Shown in pieces: positions 44,718 to 56,557 of a stretch of DNA of 64,000 nucleotides. The notes below the pieces were generated by a model, which was given only the letters and a program-made list of their open reading frames with translations, ran no database searches and was not told the DNA's origin. The position numbers were made by a program, and so were the translations under genes. Position 1 is the stretch's first letter; every line of letters starts with the position of its first letter. The stretch covers positions 183,162,535-183,226,534 of the forward strand of contig OZ020611.1 in NCBI GenBank assembly GCA_963971575.1. The letters run 5' to 3'. The stretch comes from Liopterus haemorrhoidalis (taxonomy: Eukaryota > Arthropoda > Insecta > Coleoptera > Dytiscidae).

Positions 44718-45162
44718 TTACGGTTTCGTAGGTATGAGCAAAAATCCCTTATACCGTCATTCCTGTAGAATAAATCATTTACAGTAGTGAAATATTTATA
44801 AATTTAAACTTTTTTAACAGAGAAATTCGTTTCTGAAATTGAAAAAAATGAAGCCGTTTATATTTCATATTAATTTAAAAAAGACTTGAATACGAACCAA
44901 ATGCAGAAAAAAACGCTGGGATTTTTTAGTTTAAATTTTATTGTGATGAAATTATCGCAAATTATTTAAATTTTGTTTTAAAAACTGAAGCTCTTAGTAC
45001 TCAAATAACGAATAAAAAATTAATATCAAAAAACTATTGAGTTTGATACAAAACTTTGAACAAATATTTCTAGCCATCCAGCATTATGTTTACTTCTTAC
45101 ACTTATTATATATATACATACAAATCCCTGAAATATGTGAAAATTCACACTTCATATACATT
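44718..45162 (-). mobile_element. Family B element, internally deleted
   Basis: Right end TACGGTTTCGTAGGTATGAG and TCCCTTATACCGTCATT, then repeat D-like sequence (44881-44992), then the left end ACATACAAATCCCTGAAATA with TGTGAAAATTCACACTTCA. The GACA array and core are missing. Confidence 0.6.
44881..44992 (+). repeat. Repeat D, copy 3
   Basis: CGAACCAAATGCAGAAAAAA, CGCTGGGATTTTTTAGTTTA and ATTTTATTGTGATGAAA. Here it lies inside a deleted family B copy, which suggests D is a piece of B or of a relative. Confidence 0.55.
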
Positions 45163-45376
45163 TTTTAATATGTAGCCAAAATTATCAGGTCGTCAAGGAT
45201 GAAATTTGTAGTTAATAATATTGCCAACTTTAACAGCTTATTATTTGACATTGGCTTAATATTTTATCGTTCTGTTTTTTTTTTTTTGGAAAGTTATGCA
45301 TCACGCCTATTTAAAGAAATCATTGTATGCTCTAAAAAATATCAAAAACCTCTTTTACAAATTAATTTTATTGAAA

Positions 45377-45515
45377 ATGGAACGGTCGGAAATTCGCACT
45401 ATTATGAAGTATGAGTTCTTACGTGGAACTACAGCATCGCAGACCGCGCGAATCATTAATAGTGTATTTGGCTCTAGTGTTACTACGCAGCAGACATGCG
45501 GCCCAATTCGTAGTA
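45377..45515 (+). pseudogene. mariner transposase N-terminal fragment
   Basis: From ATG at 45377: MERSEIRTIMKYEFLRGTTA and SQTARIINSVFGSSVTTQQT, matching the paired-type helix-turn-helix start of mariner transposases (…IR..IKYEF..GT.A..TA..IN.VFG......T...W). The match ends abruptly after TTQQTCG. The DDE domain is absent. It is a truncated piece next to palindromic repeat sequence. Confidence 0.7.
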
Positions 45516-45519
45516 AGCA

Positions 45520-45672
45520 AGTTGCTACGAAAAAGTTACAATAAAAGTTGCTAAATACAAGGTCAGTAACTTTTTTAGCAACTTTCACGAAATCCGTATT
45601 CTGTAAGAAAAAAGTTACTAGTAAAGCAACTAGTTACTATGAAATTAGTAACTAGTTGCTAAAACCAACTAC
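45520..45672. repeat. Palindrome-rich segment with 15-bp perfect hairpin
   Basis: AGCAACTAGTTACTA (45625-45639) is perfectly inverted at 45646-45660 around TGAAAT. Several other GTTGCTA/AGTAACT motifs surround it. GTAACTAG motifs also mark the ends of the Harbinger element at 30287. Confidence 0.6.
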
Positions 45673-45951
45673 TGTTGTCAGGGTGGATAGTGTGATTGCT
45701 TGTCATATTGATGCAGTAGTCGGATTGAGTATCATTCGTAATGTTTTGAATATTGTTAATCTTTAATATTGTTATATTTAATTACTAGTTTTTTTGTCTA
45801 AAATTTAACTAACAGTCACTTCCATTTGTTTTTTTTAAATTATAATATTAATTTTTTTTCCTGTTTTCCCATCTTTCTGTATTTTTCAAGTACAAAATAT
45901 TTTGTCAATGTTATTTTTGCAATTTCACCATCCTTGGTGATGACTGATGTA
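45673..45951 (+). repeat. Dispersed repeat H, copy 2, left half
   Basis: GTTGTCAGGGTGGATAGTGT to CCTTGGTGATGACTGATGTA. It is collinear with the minus strand of 15210-15488 and continues after the Tc1 element at 47600. Confidence 0.75.
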
Positions 45952-47599
45952 CACTGCAGGCCAAAAGTTTCCGGACAAGAAAAATATTTATAATATTTTA
46001 GTTAAAAGTCAAGTACAAAGGTACTAATAATGTTTTAATATTTTTTTTTTTACTTCTGGTTATAATATATTTAGTATAGAAAACATGTTGACATAATATA
46101 GAGATAAATAAGCAAAAGAAAAACACATAATCACTAAACTTTCTTTTCGTCAAAAAACGAGCCCTTTGATTCTAAAAGTTTTTTTGTAATTTTTGGCAAT
46201 CGATCGATTAATTTTTGAATGGTTTCTGCAGAAATTGCACCCCATGACTCCTTTAAGATATTCCATAACTGATTTTTGGACGTTGGACATTTTTTTCGAA
46301 CATTTCTATCAAGTTCCTCCCATAGTAACTCGATTGGGTTTAAATCGGGAAATTGAGCTGGCCAGTTCATATTTTTTAGGATTCCTATGGCTTCTTGTTC
46401 TTGAATATAGTCGCGACATAATCTAGAACTATGTTTTGGATCATTATCCTGCATGAACACAAATCCAGGACCAATTAATCGTAAGCCAGATGGAACAGCA
46501 TTTTCTTCTAATATTTTTTTATAATGTTCTTTTCTCATTATGCTGTTAATATTCACAAGATCTCCAGTGCCAGTTGAAGAAAAACATACCCACACCATCA
46601 CAGACCCACCTCCATGTTTCACTGTTGGAACTACACACTGTGGATCCATCTTATCTTTCGCTGTTCTTCTCACATAGACACGTCTTCGGTTACCGAAAAC
46701 TTCAAATTTGGACTCATCTGTCCACAATACATTTTCCAATCTTCTTTTGTTCACAACTTGTATTTTTGGGCCCACTCTAACCTTTTTTTCTTATTTGCTT
46801 GCCTAAGCAGAGGTTTCTTTACAGCAACACGACCAAAAAGCCCTGCTTCTCTGAGACGTCGTTTTGTCGTATTTACAGATATTGCCTTTGAATGACTTTC
46901 ATTAAACTGGGCGGTAATTTCGGGGGCTGTCAGTCTTCTATTACGTTTACTTAAAATACAATTGTCTTATCTTCACTTCATGTTGTGGTTTTAGGTCTTC
47001 CTGCTCTTTTTTTATCCGTAAAACTACCAGTTTCTTTCCAACGTTTGACAGTATCTTGAACAGTACTTTTTGGAACTTTCAAATTTTTCGAAATATCACG
47101 AATATTGTAACCTTCTTTGTGGAGAGTTATAATTTCAGAACGCTTTACAATAGTTAAATTGGATTTTCTAACCATTTTATTAATAATTTGTTGAAATTTA
47201 TTTGAAATGAATTTTCAATCCAATTCTACGTCTAATCTTCACTATACTAAGTTATAACTGACGTAAACTAAATGAATATAGGTTCAAATCATCACAGTTT
47301 ATCATATTTAAAATATTTACATTATTTCTTAAGTGATACTCACGTTAAAAGTAATGTTGATAAAAAAATGCTGACAGCGGACGATATCTATAATAATAAT
47401 AATAATAATAAACATTTCGCTAAGTAGGCATATTTTGTATTTATCGTTCATCATTTCGTTCAAACTTTCTCTAGAGTCTTATAAAATGACCATTGAATTG
47501 TTTTATAAATATCTTTCAATTGATTTACAAGAATATATATATTTTTTTGGTATTTTAATGCAAAATTATATCTTGTCCGGAAACTTTTGGCCGGCAGTG
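45952..47599 (-). mobile_element. Tc1-type transposon, nearly complete
   Basis: Inverted ends CACTGCAGGCCAAAAGTTTC(CGGACAAGA) differ at one base from the other end (CACTGCCGGCC...). TA stands on both sides (45950-45951 and 47600-47601). The length of 1648 bases is normal for Tc1. The undisturbed target survives at 15.2 kb. The transposase gene has frameshifts, so the copy cannot move by itself. Confidence 0.95.
46134..47175 (-). pseudogene. Tc1 transposase, frameshifted
   Basis: Minus strand from ATG at 47175: MVRKSNLTIVKRSEIITLHK with a helix-turn-helix (NIRDISKNLKVPKSTVQDTV) and the GRPKTTT motif. A stop and shift follow at ~46977, then SKRNRRLTAPEITAQFN and LREAGLFGRVAVKKPLL (second DNA-binding half), another shift at ~46770, then the DDE domain: VLWTDESKFEVFG (first Asp), VFMQDNDPKHSS (second Asp), PDLNPIELLWEELD (Glu). 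All three catalytic acids and a D34E-like spacing are kept. The total of ~345 codons is full length. Only two or three lesions break it, so the insertion is relatively young. Confidence 0.92.
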
Positions 47600-47797
47600 T
47601 ACATGTTGTTAGAATGACGTTTAACTAACATAGGTAAATTAATTTTATATTTATATAAGATAGTTACTTTATTGTATATTGTTGTTATAGCACCTGAAGA
47701 AGCCAACAATGTTGTTGGCGAAACGTTGTGCTGTTTAAATAAACGCTTCTTGTCCAAAAAGCTGAATGAAATTATTTCCTAACTCTACTATTATACA
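47600..47797 (+). repeat. Dispersed repeat H, copy 2, right half
   Basis: Continues the match to 15048-15210 (minus strand): GTTTAACTAACATAGGTAAA, CACCTGAAGAAGCCAACAAT and GAATGAAATTATTTCCTAA. It has an extra ~36 bases (GGCGAAACGTTGTGCTG...) that the empty-site copy lacks. An (AAT)n run lies inside the Tc1 element at 47392-47411. Confidence 0.75.
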
Positions 47798-48475
47798 AAT
47801 TGGATGTTAAATAACTATAATAATAATTTTTATATTAACTTCATTATAACAATTTGAATATTACTATTCTTGTCGCCTCATACAAATCCAATCTATTAAA
47901 TCTATGCAAATTATAAATGCATAAGATTTAAAATGCATCAGAGCTGTTGGTGACGTTTTCAACGTGCTCTCTGTTTTATCATAATAATACTTCGTGCTTC
48001 ACATAGTTCATGCGAGCTCAGACCCGTCTATTTGTGAGAACGACAAATTGTCTTTCTCACAATGTCTTTTGTTCAATTAATTTATATTCCATTTGGAGAA
48101 ATGCATTATTTGATTATTTTTTAAAACTCGAGCATAGTTGCACAACGAATTTCTCCACATGTGGAATACTAATATCACCATATACATTTTAATCTGAAAA
48201 TAATATAAAGTTTACCATATGAGTTTATGAGTTTATTATGAGTTTAAACGAGTTTATCATTAGATTATTAAGAGTTTATGTGAGTTTATCATATGAACAG
48301 ACTGTCAGACGTCAGACGGAACGCTCATCAAATTGATATTAGGTACGTATTTACGTATGATACAGTGAATTTCTTTTTCCTGCAATATAGGTTTTATCGT
48401 TACTATGGTAATTGAAATCTGACAGCAATGTAAAATTGCGTTTCTTTTAATTTGCAACATTGGCGATTAAGTGTA
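47798..48475. other. Unassigned stretch with GAGTTTAT repeats
   Basis: 48212-48292 holds about eight ATGAGTTTAT-like units bounded by ATATGAG and CATATGA. Nothing else recognised. Confidence 0.45.
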
Positions 48476-49756
48476 GGGGAGGGCGGGGCACATTCGTACA
48501 CTTTTTTTCAATTGGTTACATATCCTAAATGACAACATTTATCACTAAAATAAATATACTATAGGATACTTTGATTAATAGACTATATAATTATATATGA
48601 TTTTTACATATTTAAAGTAACACTTTTGTGAAAAAAAAATTTTTCTGAACCCTTGCATTTGTCCGAATGTGCCTCACCATGGGGCACATTCGAATTGGGT
48701 TGGGGCACATTAGGACAACAATGAATATTAATATAATAAATAAATATTAAACATAGAAAATAGAAAAAAACATTTATTTAGTAAATATTTTTATTACTTA
48801 ATATTATATTCAAGAAAATCAACGGGAAATTTCATATACGAGGACAGTCTCGATGAACCTGCTAGCGATGTTGGTTCAGGTAGTTTTAACAATATCGCGT
48901 CTATGAATTATAGAAATGTCATCATTTTGAGGATAATAAAAACCAGTCTTATTTTTTTCCTACGTAATGCATGATTGTTTTTTTTTTTTTTTTTTGTTGG
49001 AAATATGACCAGCAAATGGTTACCCAACTCAATAATATCTTCATCTAATAATTTTTTTATGTTATTAATATCATCATATTCAACTTCTGGATCAGAGGTA
49101 TCATTTTTATTTAACTTTTTGTAAATTTCTTCTTTTTCATTAAATTAGTTTTATTTTTAAATTTTGTATCGTTTCCTAATTTCCTCTTTATATGCTTTAA
49201 TTTTTCTGCCTGTTCTACTTCTAGTTCTTCTATTCTATTTTTTTCTGGTGTTTCTATCAGTTTTTCTTTTATAGTTTCGAACCATCCTATGGATGAATTA
49301 AATAATGTTGTATTTAAATAAAATAACAATCCATAAGCATGTAACACATGGGGTACATTCGGACAGTATGAATGTACCCCACTAGTATGTGTCCGAATGT
49401 GCCCCATTGTAAGATTTAAACTTTAAACAGCAAATATAAATATAAGTTATGATTGTAAACCAAATATTTTAGGTTATATTATATAGGATAGAACATACTT
49501 TAATAGTATTAAGAAAGTTTTTCCTTTACATTCAAAGCTTACAAATAGAATTAAAAATACTTACTTTTGTGGTATGAAAACAAATTTCTTTAAATATTTA
49601 TTTAGCCAAACGATATTTTCTCACGATACTTTGAAAATAAACTGACACTGATTGTAGAAGTATTTTGTAGAAAATACACAAATTTGCGGCAACGTTAGCA
49701 CCGTAAATTCAAACTGTCCCTATCTGCCCCATGTCCGAATGTGCCCCGCACTCCCC
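48476..49756 (-). mobile_element. TA-flanked pogo-like element derivative
   Basis: Ends GGGGAGGGCGGGGCACATTC and the inverse of GGGGAGTGCGGGGCACATTC; TA on both sides (48474-48475 and 49757-49758). GTCCGAATGTGCC motifs recur internally at ~48661 and ~49386. The minus strand holds readable transposase-like C-terminal pieces (next entry). At 1281 bases it is shortened. Confidence 0.85.
48790..49407 (-). pseudogene. Possible pogo-type transposase C-terminal remnant
   Basis: A 98-codon minus-strand frame ends in a charged stretch (EKNRIEELEVEQAEKLKHIK), followed after a shift by IIELGNHLLVIFPT, a Lys-run, and FYYPQNDDISIIHRRDIVKT. Pogo-type transposases of insects often end with a charged coiled stretch and a short domain with a lysine run and a DD...I...DIV pattern. 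This is family resemblance by eye, without catalytic residues, so the assignment is tentative. Confidence 0.4.
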
Positions 49757-50187
49757 TATATTTTTCATTAAAAAAAATGTACACAAGTGAAGAAAAAATC
49801 ATGCTTGTACAATTCTCAGATGAGTTTGAAAGAAGTTTCTGCTATGTTCAGTGCTACTTATCCGAATCGTCCTATACCGAATCCCTCTACAATATCGAGG
49901 CTTGTTACCAAATTTAAACGCCATGGATGCCTGAACTTGAATCATACAAGAAGGAAACGAACATCAACTATACTGACTGAAGAAAAGAAATTAGAAATTG
50001 CTTTAAAATTTGAAAGTAATAACTGTACATCTACTAAATTAATCGCTCAAACCGTATCTGTGAGTAAGTCTGTAAATACTTTTAAAGGTGAAAAATACCG
50101 GTCTTACAAATTTCCAAATCATCAAGAACTTTTAGAGAGAGATGCGGCAGTGAGGATGGACTTTTGCTTTAATATTTTAGAAAAATT

Positions 50188-51027
50188 GATGTGAAGTGTG
50201 AATATTCACACATTTCAGGGTTTCGCAGGTATATAATAAGTGAAGGCGGTATGCTGAGTGTGTAGGACAAATTTTACTTTGTAGTAATCACGGCACAATG
50301 AACGATATTTTTAAAATAATTTATCGTCTGTTAATCATATAATAAGACTGGTTATTAAATTTACGCTCATAAAAATTAAATACAACATTTGTCAAAATAT
50401 AACTAGAATTTTGACAAAATAATTTCAACATAATAAAAATGCAAAAAAAAAAAACAGAAAAAATAAATTTCACTCCGGTGGTACTCGAACTCGAAACCCT
50501 TCGTTTTCCAACCAGTTTAAGAGTGCTCTAATGCATGTAGCCATCGCGCCATGCATGTGAGTGTCTTACAATGGTATAACTTTTGTACTTTGTGAACCAA
50601 AAACCACAAAAAATGCGTTATTTTCCAAAAACATAATCTGATCAAAAATTCCTGTTGTACTATTTCGGTTCACACCAATATACATTACTTAGAATTTTTT
50701 TAGATTTTTAGTTTAAACCATCTGGGCTACAGGGTGTGGGATAAAATTTTTTTTGCACATTTTTGGCAAAAATCACATCAAAATAATTTATTTTGCAAAA
50801 ATAAAAATTTGATTGTTAATCCACGTACTAAGGGCTTTCATTTGATACCCTACTCAGAATTTAAAAAAAATATTTTTGTTTTCGATGAGCACATATTTGT
50901 TTATATTTTTAGGGGGGTATGTTTTTTAGATGTTTTAGTATTTTTCCTATGTGCGGGTCAAATAGTTGTATAAGCATGCCAAATTTCAACTCTCTAGGTT
51001 TAGCCGTTTGGCTACAATTTTTACCGA

Positions 51028-51093
<66 letters not shown>

Positions 51094-51141
51094 GACAAAA
51101 TGACGGTATAAGGGTTTTTTGGTCATACCTACAAAACCCTA
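50188..51141 (+). mobile_element. Family B element, intact copy 1
   Basis: Left end GATGTGAAGTGTGAATATTC with a self-complementary TGTGAATATTCACA, then CAGGGTTTCGCAGGTAT; right end ATACCTACAAAACCCT, so AGGGTTTTGTAGGTAT is inverted at the two sides. Flanked by AAAAATT (50181-50187 and 51142-51148), a ~7-base duplication. Internal order: tRNA-like block (50476-50556, minus strand), GATCAAAAATTCCTGTTGTA block, CTAAGGGCTTTCATTTGATA block, TTTTTCCTATGTGCGGGTCA block, (GACA)n at 51027-51093, ACGGTATAAGGGTTTTTTGG block. No protein. Confidence 0.85.
50476..50556 (-). other. tRNA-like block inside family B
   Basis: Minus strand: GGCGCGATGGCTACATGCAT resembles an A box (TGGC...), and GGGTTTCGAGTTCGAGTACC resembles a B box (GGTTCGANTCC), ~50 bases apart as in tRNA genes. 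Arms are too degenerate for a working tRNA. Copy 2 of family B has a corresponding block at 53339. Confidence 0.5.
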
Positions 51142-51574
51142 AAAAATTAATACCAACCCTATTATGCTCCAAATAATTTTATTTACCGACAAAGCAACTT
51201 TTAATTGAAAAGATGAGGTGCACCGCCAAAATTTTAGGTGTTGGAGTCGAGAAAATTTACATTTATTTAATGCTTCACGTACGCAAAGGCCGAAAAAATT
51301 AAATATGTGGGCAGTCATAAGAACACACATAATACGACTCTTTTTCATTGATGGTAACCTCAATGTGGATAAATATTTGGCCTTATTACAAAATCACATA
51401 GTACCTGCTTTAAGAAATTTAAATTTTGCTGGTCAAATATTGTACCAGCAAGATAAAGCTCAAGTGCACTATTCCAAACGAGTAAGGGACTTGGACACGG
51501 AATTTCCCAACAGTTGGATTGGGAGAGAAGGGTATCTTAAAGCAAAAGTATATGATGTTCTCCATCATAAGTAA

Positions 51575-52266
51575 GAAGCATCTATGTAACTTACAAGCTT
51601 TGTCATGTCTACAATATAATACATGCTTAATTTTTGTCAATCTCCTTTAGGTGTTAGCTTCTAACATTATGAGATACGACCACGATTTTAATATTCATTT
51701 TGTTTCTCTAGTTGAGACACAAAGATATTTATATGATTATTCTTGCGGAGAACGCAGTAATTGAAATGAACGTATTGTTAAAGAGCTTCCAGAATCAAAT
51801 AAGTTTTGTAGTTATACCAGTTATTTTTACAGAATAATTGGTGCAATAATCAAATACTAGAATTGATGCTCAAGAAAACGACAATATTGATCGTTAAGTA
51901 AACATAAGTATGACATTTGCATGAAGGTAAACATCTTGAAGTCTGGCTGTGTGTGGAAACGAACGTATTTCACCTAAATGGATAATCAAAATATTGTTCT
52001 TGCAATACTTACAGATGCGCAAATCAAACGAGAAAAGGAAAACTTTATATATGAAGCAAATAATTTATTAAATTACCAAATAAGTAATCTTTTAGAGCGA
52101 ATAATTGAATTGTATGCACATTTTAATTTAAATTTTAACAATACATATTAAATTATATAGGCTTATATTTTAGGACACAAAATGATAAAATACCTAAAAG
52201 CAAAAATTATTTAAAATCAGTAATACCAAAGTTTAAATCTAATACATTTAAAAACCAAATGTAAAC
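51575..52266. other. Unassigned stretch
   Basis: It may include the 3' flank of the DDE transposon; no terminal repeat identified. Confidence 0.3.
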
Positions 52267-52712
52267 TAATACCCTTTTCACACTAGATCTTTAAGACGAG
52301 TGAACTTAAAGTTCACCGATGTTTAAGATCGGTATGCTTTCACACTTGATGTTTAAATCTCTGGTGCTGTCATCAGCTACAGTAATTTTGTCCTTAAGTT
52401 ACCGTCATGAAATTACCAGTTTTGAACTGTCTGCGCAGACGCACATTTTGAATTATTATAAACAATTAAGGATATTTCATTTCATTCTACAATAAAGGCA
52501 CTACAATAAAGAATATATTACACCTGTATTAACATATAAGTCGAAACATTTTATCTCAATTATTGTAGCTCTGTATTTTATTAAACACATTATTAAAATA
52601 AATAATTTTATTATAACAATAAGTATAAACTTCTTATAACGTCGATATAATACAGTATTCTTGTTTATGATAATATAAAATGTTGACAGCACAAATTCAA
52701 GGAGTATTTTTT

Positions 52713-53833
<1,121 letters not shown>

Positions 53834-54188
53834 ATTTTTTATAATAGAATTTAAGTTGGCAATGCGGACGAAGTTTAAGACGCAGATCTCTGTCTTAAAC
53901 ATCGCTTGTATTTAACCGAGGCCATACGGTTTCACATTAGCGTCTAATGATACATTCACTTTAACATCCGATCTTAAAGATCTAGTGTGAAAAGGGTATA
54001 AGGGAACTACACTCAAATAATTTTTCACCCCCACCACACTTATTCATTCCAGTGGTTTTCCCCAAATCATCGAATAAGTAGAAGAAATAGAATAAGAATA
54101 TTGTCGCAATAAAACGCGTAGTCTGATTAAACTCAAACCAGAACTGCCACATCAAAACGCACCCATAGTACACTAATATTCAATGTTA

Positions 54189-54316
54189 AATCCAAGATTT
54201 TTCTGGGAGGGGGCTATATGAGTAACCTACTTTAGAGTAGGTTAAGCTTTTTTTTTCTCTGGGTAGGAGGTATTTGTCACCCGGGGGGGGGATCTCCTCG
54301 GGTACACCCTTGGATT
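54189..54316. mobile_element. Possible small TIR element
   Basis: AATCCAAG at the left is inverted at the right (CTTGGATT); flanks CAATGTTA and CAATACTA agree at 6 of 8. The interior has GGGAGGGGGC and CCCGGGGGGGGG runs as in the hAT MITEs. Short ends make this tentative. Confidence 0.4.
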
Positions 54317-54617
54317 CAATACTACTAATATTGATAAAAACATAAAATGTAGGTACGCGGTAGAAATACCATAACGCTCATAAAGTATTTTGTTGTTAAA
54401 TATTTTATTGAAGATATAAATCCAGAGAAAATAAAACCATTTTAAATTTTGCTAAACCTCTAACGTCAACTCGTGAAATTTAAAACGAAAATATAAACAT
54501 CTTGTCCGTGATCGAATTTGGTGTCAGTGGGAACTGTATATATATACCGCAAACATACAGGGTTGTACTAACAATTTCTTAAACAGGAGGATTCAATTTA
54601 TTATAAAATTTTAATAT

Positions 54618-54898
54618 CAATGGCGTAACATCAAAGCTCTATATCTGAAATTTCCATGGAGAAACATTATCACTCTTTTTTTGGTCCTCATTTCAATTTG
54701 TCTTCATATTTTTTTCCCCACTCAGATCCATCTTTCCTCTTTTTATCAGCATTCTAATCCGTCTTCCTTTTTTTTTTGTCATTACTCCCATCCATCTTCT
54801 TGGTTTTCTTGTCACCATTCCGACCCGACTTTCTTTTTTCTTTACCAAAAGGGGCTGTTCATATTCCTCGCACAAGACGCCAAGTTGGCTTGCCACTG
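54618..54898. repeat. Degenerate hAT MITE with ~47-bp internal repeat
   Basis: Right end TGGCTTGCCACTG and left CAATGGCGTAAC resemble the CAGTGGCGTAGCC MITE ends. Inside, units of the form CATTCCGACC..., T-run, GTCACCATT recur with a ~47-base period. No matching target duplication. Confidence 0.45.
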
Positions 54899-54906
54899 TA
54901 CTGGTT

Positions 54907-55733
54907 CCATGGATGTAATTCTGATCCGTTTCCTCAGGTTAATAAATCAAAACATATTTTTTCTTGGGCCTCTTTTTCTATAATTTTTTTAATTTTACAA
55001 TATTTTGCTCCTTCCTGATCACATATTAAATATTCTAACTTCGTTTTCTTTATGACCTACAATCTACGTGGTCAAAAAATCTACGTGGACAAAATGATCC
55101 AGATTATGAGCTGCGCTTTAAAACGACGCGGTCTGTTAATGAAATAATGTCCTACTACTCAAGCTAGTAACGTACTGTTAAATAACTACTTCTGATGTTA
55201 TTCCGTTTAGTGCTTTAATACTTATATACCAAATTTTGGCTAACAGTTACACCCCGGTATCGAAAACAGCTCTCTCATTCTGAGCATTCAAGTTGTGGAG
55301 TAGTAAACGGATCATTAGTTGGGTCATGAGATGGTCCACTGGATCTGGATCTTGGATACTCTTCACTTCGGAATTTTCACCTTCCGATACTAAACAGTCA
55401 GCTCAGGGGTCGACTCAGAATGGATAATTTAATACTTAAAATAAGTACCTGGTTATATAGGAATAAGAGGATGTGTCGTATGTCACACTTTTCACACAAG
55501 TGCGGAAAAAATAAAGATGAGATAAAAAGTGAGAGTCAGACGATTACAGTGAATAGAACACGACCAAATAGTTTTCTTTACGCCGCATTATTACCCAAAG
55601 TAGTTGAACTGAAAATCTAAAAAATTTTTAATTAGGTACCTACATAACGTACAATGATGAAAACCTTTTTTTAAATTTCATATAGACCAGCACTTCCTAA
55701 CCTTTTCAGACAGAAAACCGCTGTTTACTATTG
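54907..55733. other. Unassigned stretch
   Basis: No gene or repeat recognised. Confidence 0.35.
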
Positions 55734-55735
55734 TA

Positions 55736-56096
55736 AAGGAGATTTTACTTGACAGATTGATCGATTGAGAACCGATAAAGAAATGTATATCTATTTCACA
55801 CAGTTTTATACATATTACGATATCTATTTCACACATATTATGATATGGTAACTTCAACGTATGTCCATTTGAATACACGCGCGCGTTTTAGACCTCCCAC
55901 CACTAGATGGAAAACAGACGTGTCAAATGAAACAAATTGTATCTCTTTCTCTATTTCTAGCTTTGCCTGTGAATAAATGATATGGCTCTATTCAAAAATG
56001 GAAATTTTATTGCTATAGTTCTCTGCCATTGAACCATATGCTAAAGGAGACTTTAGTTGACAGATGACGGTTATATCTGTCAACTAAAGTCTTCTT
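55736..56096. mobile_element. TA-flanked TIR element, with 53-bp hairpin at its right end
   Basis: AAGGAGATTTTACTTGACAG (left) is inverted at the right (CTGTCAACTAAAGTCTTCTT), with TA on both sides. A second direct copy of the end (AAGGAGACTTTAGTTGACAG) starts at 56044 and forms a nearly perfect 23-bp hairpin with the right end around a 9-base loop. No protein. Confidence 0.65.
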
Positions 56097-56557
56097 TACT
56101 ATATAATATTTTTGCGCCACCCAACCTAATACTGTGTGATCACTATTGATAGACCGAGAAAATGACCGACTATTTTAATTCCATTATGTATAAAATAGGA
56201 CGAAATGTCACTTCTGCGCATGAGCAATTTGCTTACGAAGTTATACAGCTGCGGTGTACCGTATATATCTTTTATAGCCTATTGTTTAAAATCTGTTTAG
56301 TTTAATATCAATATTGATTTCTCTGCATGTCTATTTATCAACAATAGGGGATACGCATAAAATTTATATTTCCTTAAAACTACATTTTTTTGATATTTTA
56401 ATGTTAGTTATGTCATCTAACACAACAAAAATCACATTTTAATTAATATTATAGCCAAATTTTTTAATTAAAATATTGTAAATTTGAAAAAATCACTCTA
56501 ACTTTACATAACCTATAAAAGTTATACAAACAAATAAGTTCACAACAGACTATGTAC

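Larger units (their letters stand above)
49777..51574 (+). pseudogene. DDE transposase gene, split by a family B element
   Basis: Start MYTSEEKIMLVQFS at 49777, a shift near 49820, then SLKEVSAMFSATYPNRPIPN and PSTISRLVTKFKRHGCLN (a helix-turn-helix of the type that precedes mariner-like DDE domains in many insects), LLERDAAVRMDFCFNILEKL, family B (50188-51141), then INTNPIMLQIILFTDKATFN (first Asp), HRQNFRCWSRENLHLFNASR, FFIDGNLNVDKYLALLQNHI, ILYQQDKAQVHYS (second Asp; usually QQDGAPxH) and FPNSWIGREGY joined directly to LKAKVYD. The third catalytic block (W.ARSPDL.P.DF..WG) is missing between GREGY and LKAKVYD. A stop after KATFN and other shifts confirm inactivity. Confidence 0.85.

Noticed and set aside
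46193..46895. Forward-strand open frames of 68-93 codons opposite the Tc1 transposase
   Set aside because: They are antisense shadows of a well-supported transposase reading frame.
50476..50556. Functional tRNA genes at 50476, 53339 and 62533
   Set aside because: Box-like motifs are present, but arms do not pair as in a working tRNA and the blocks are parts of dispersed elements.
54681..55018. Forward frames of 80-100 codons rich in Phe/Ser
   Set aside because: They read through the T-rich minisatellite of a degenerate MITE.
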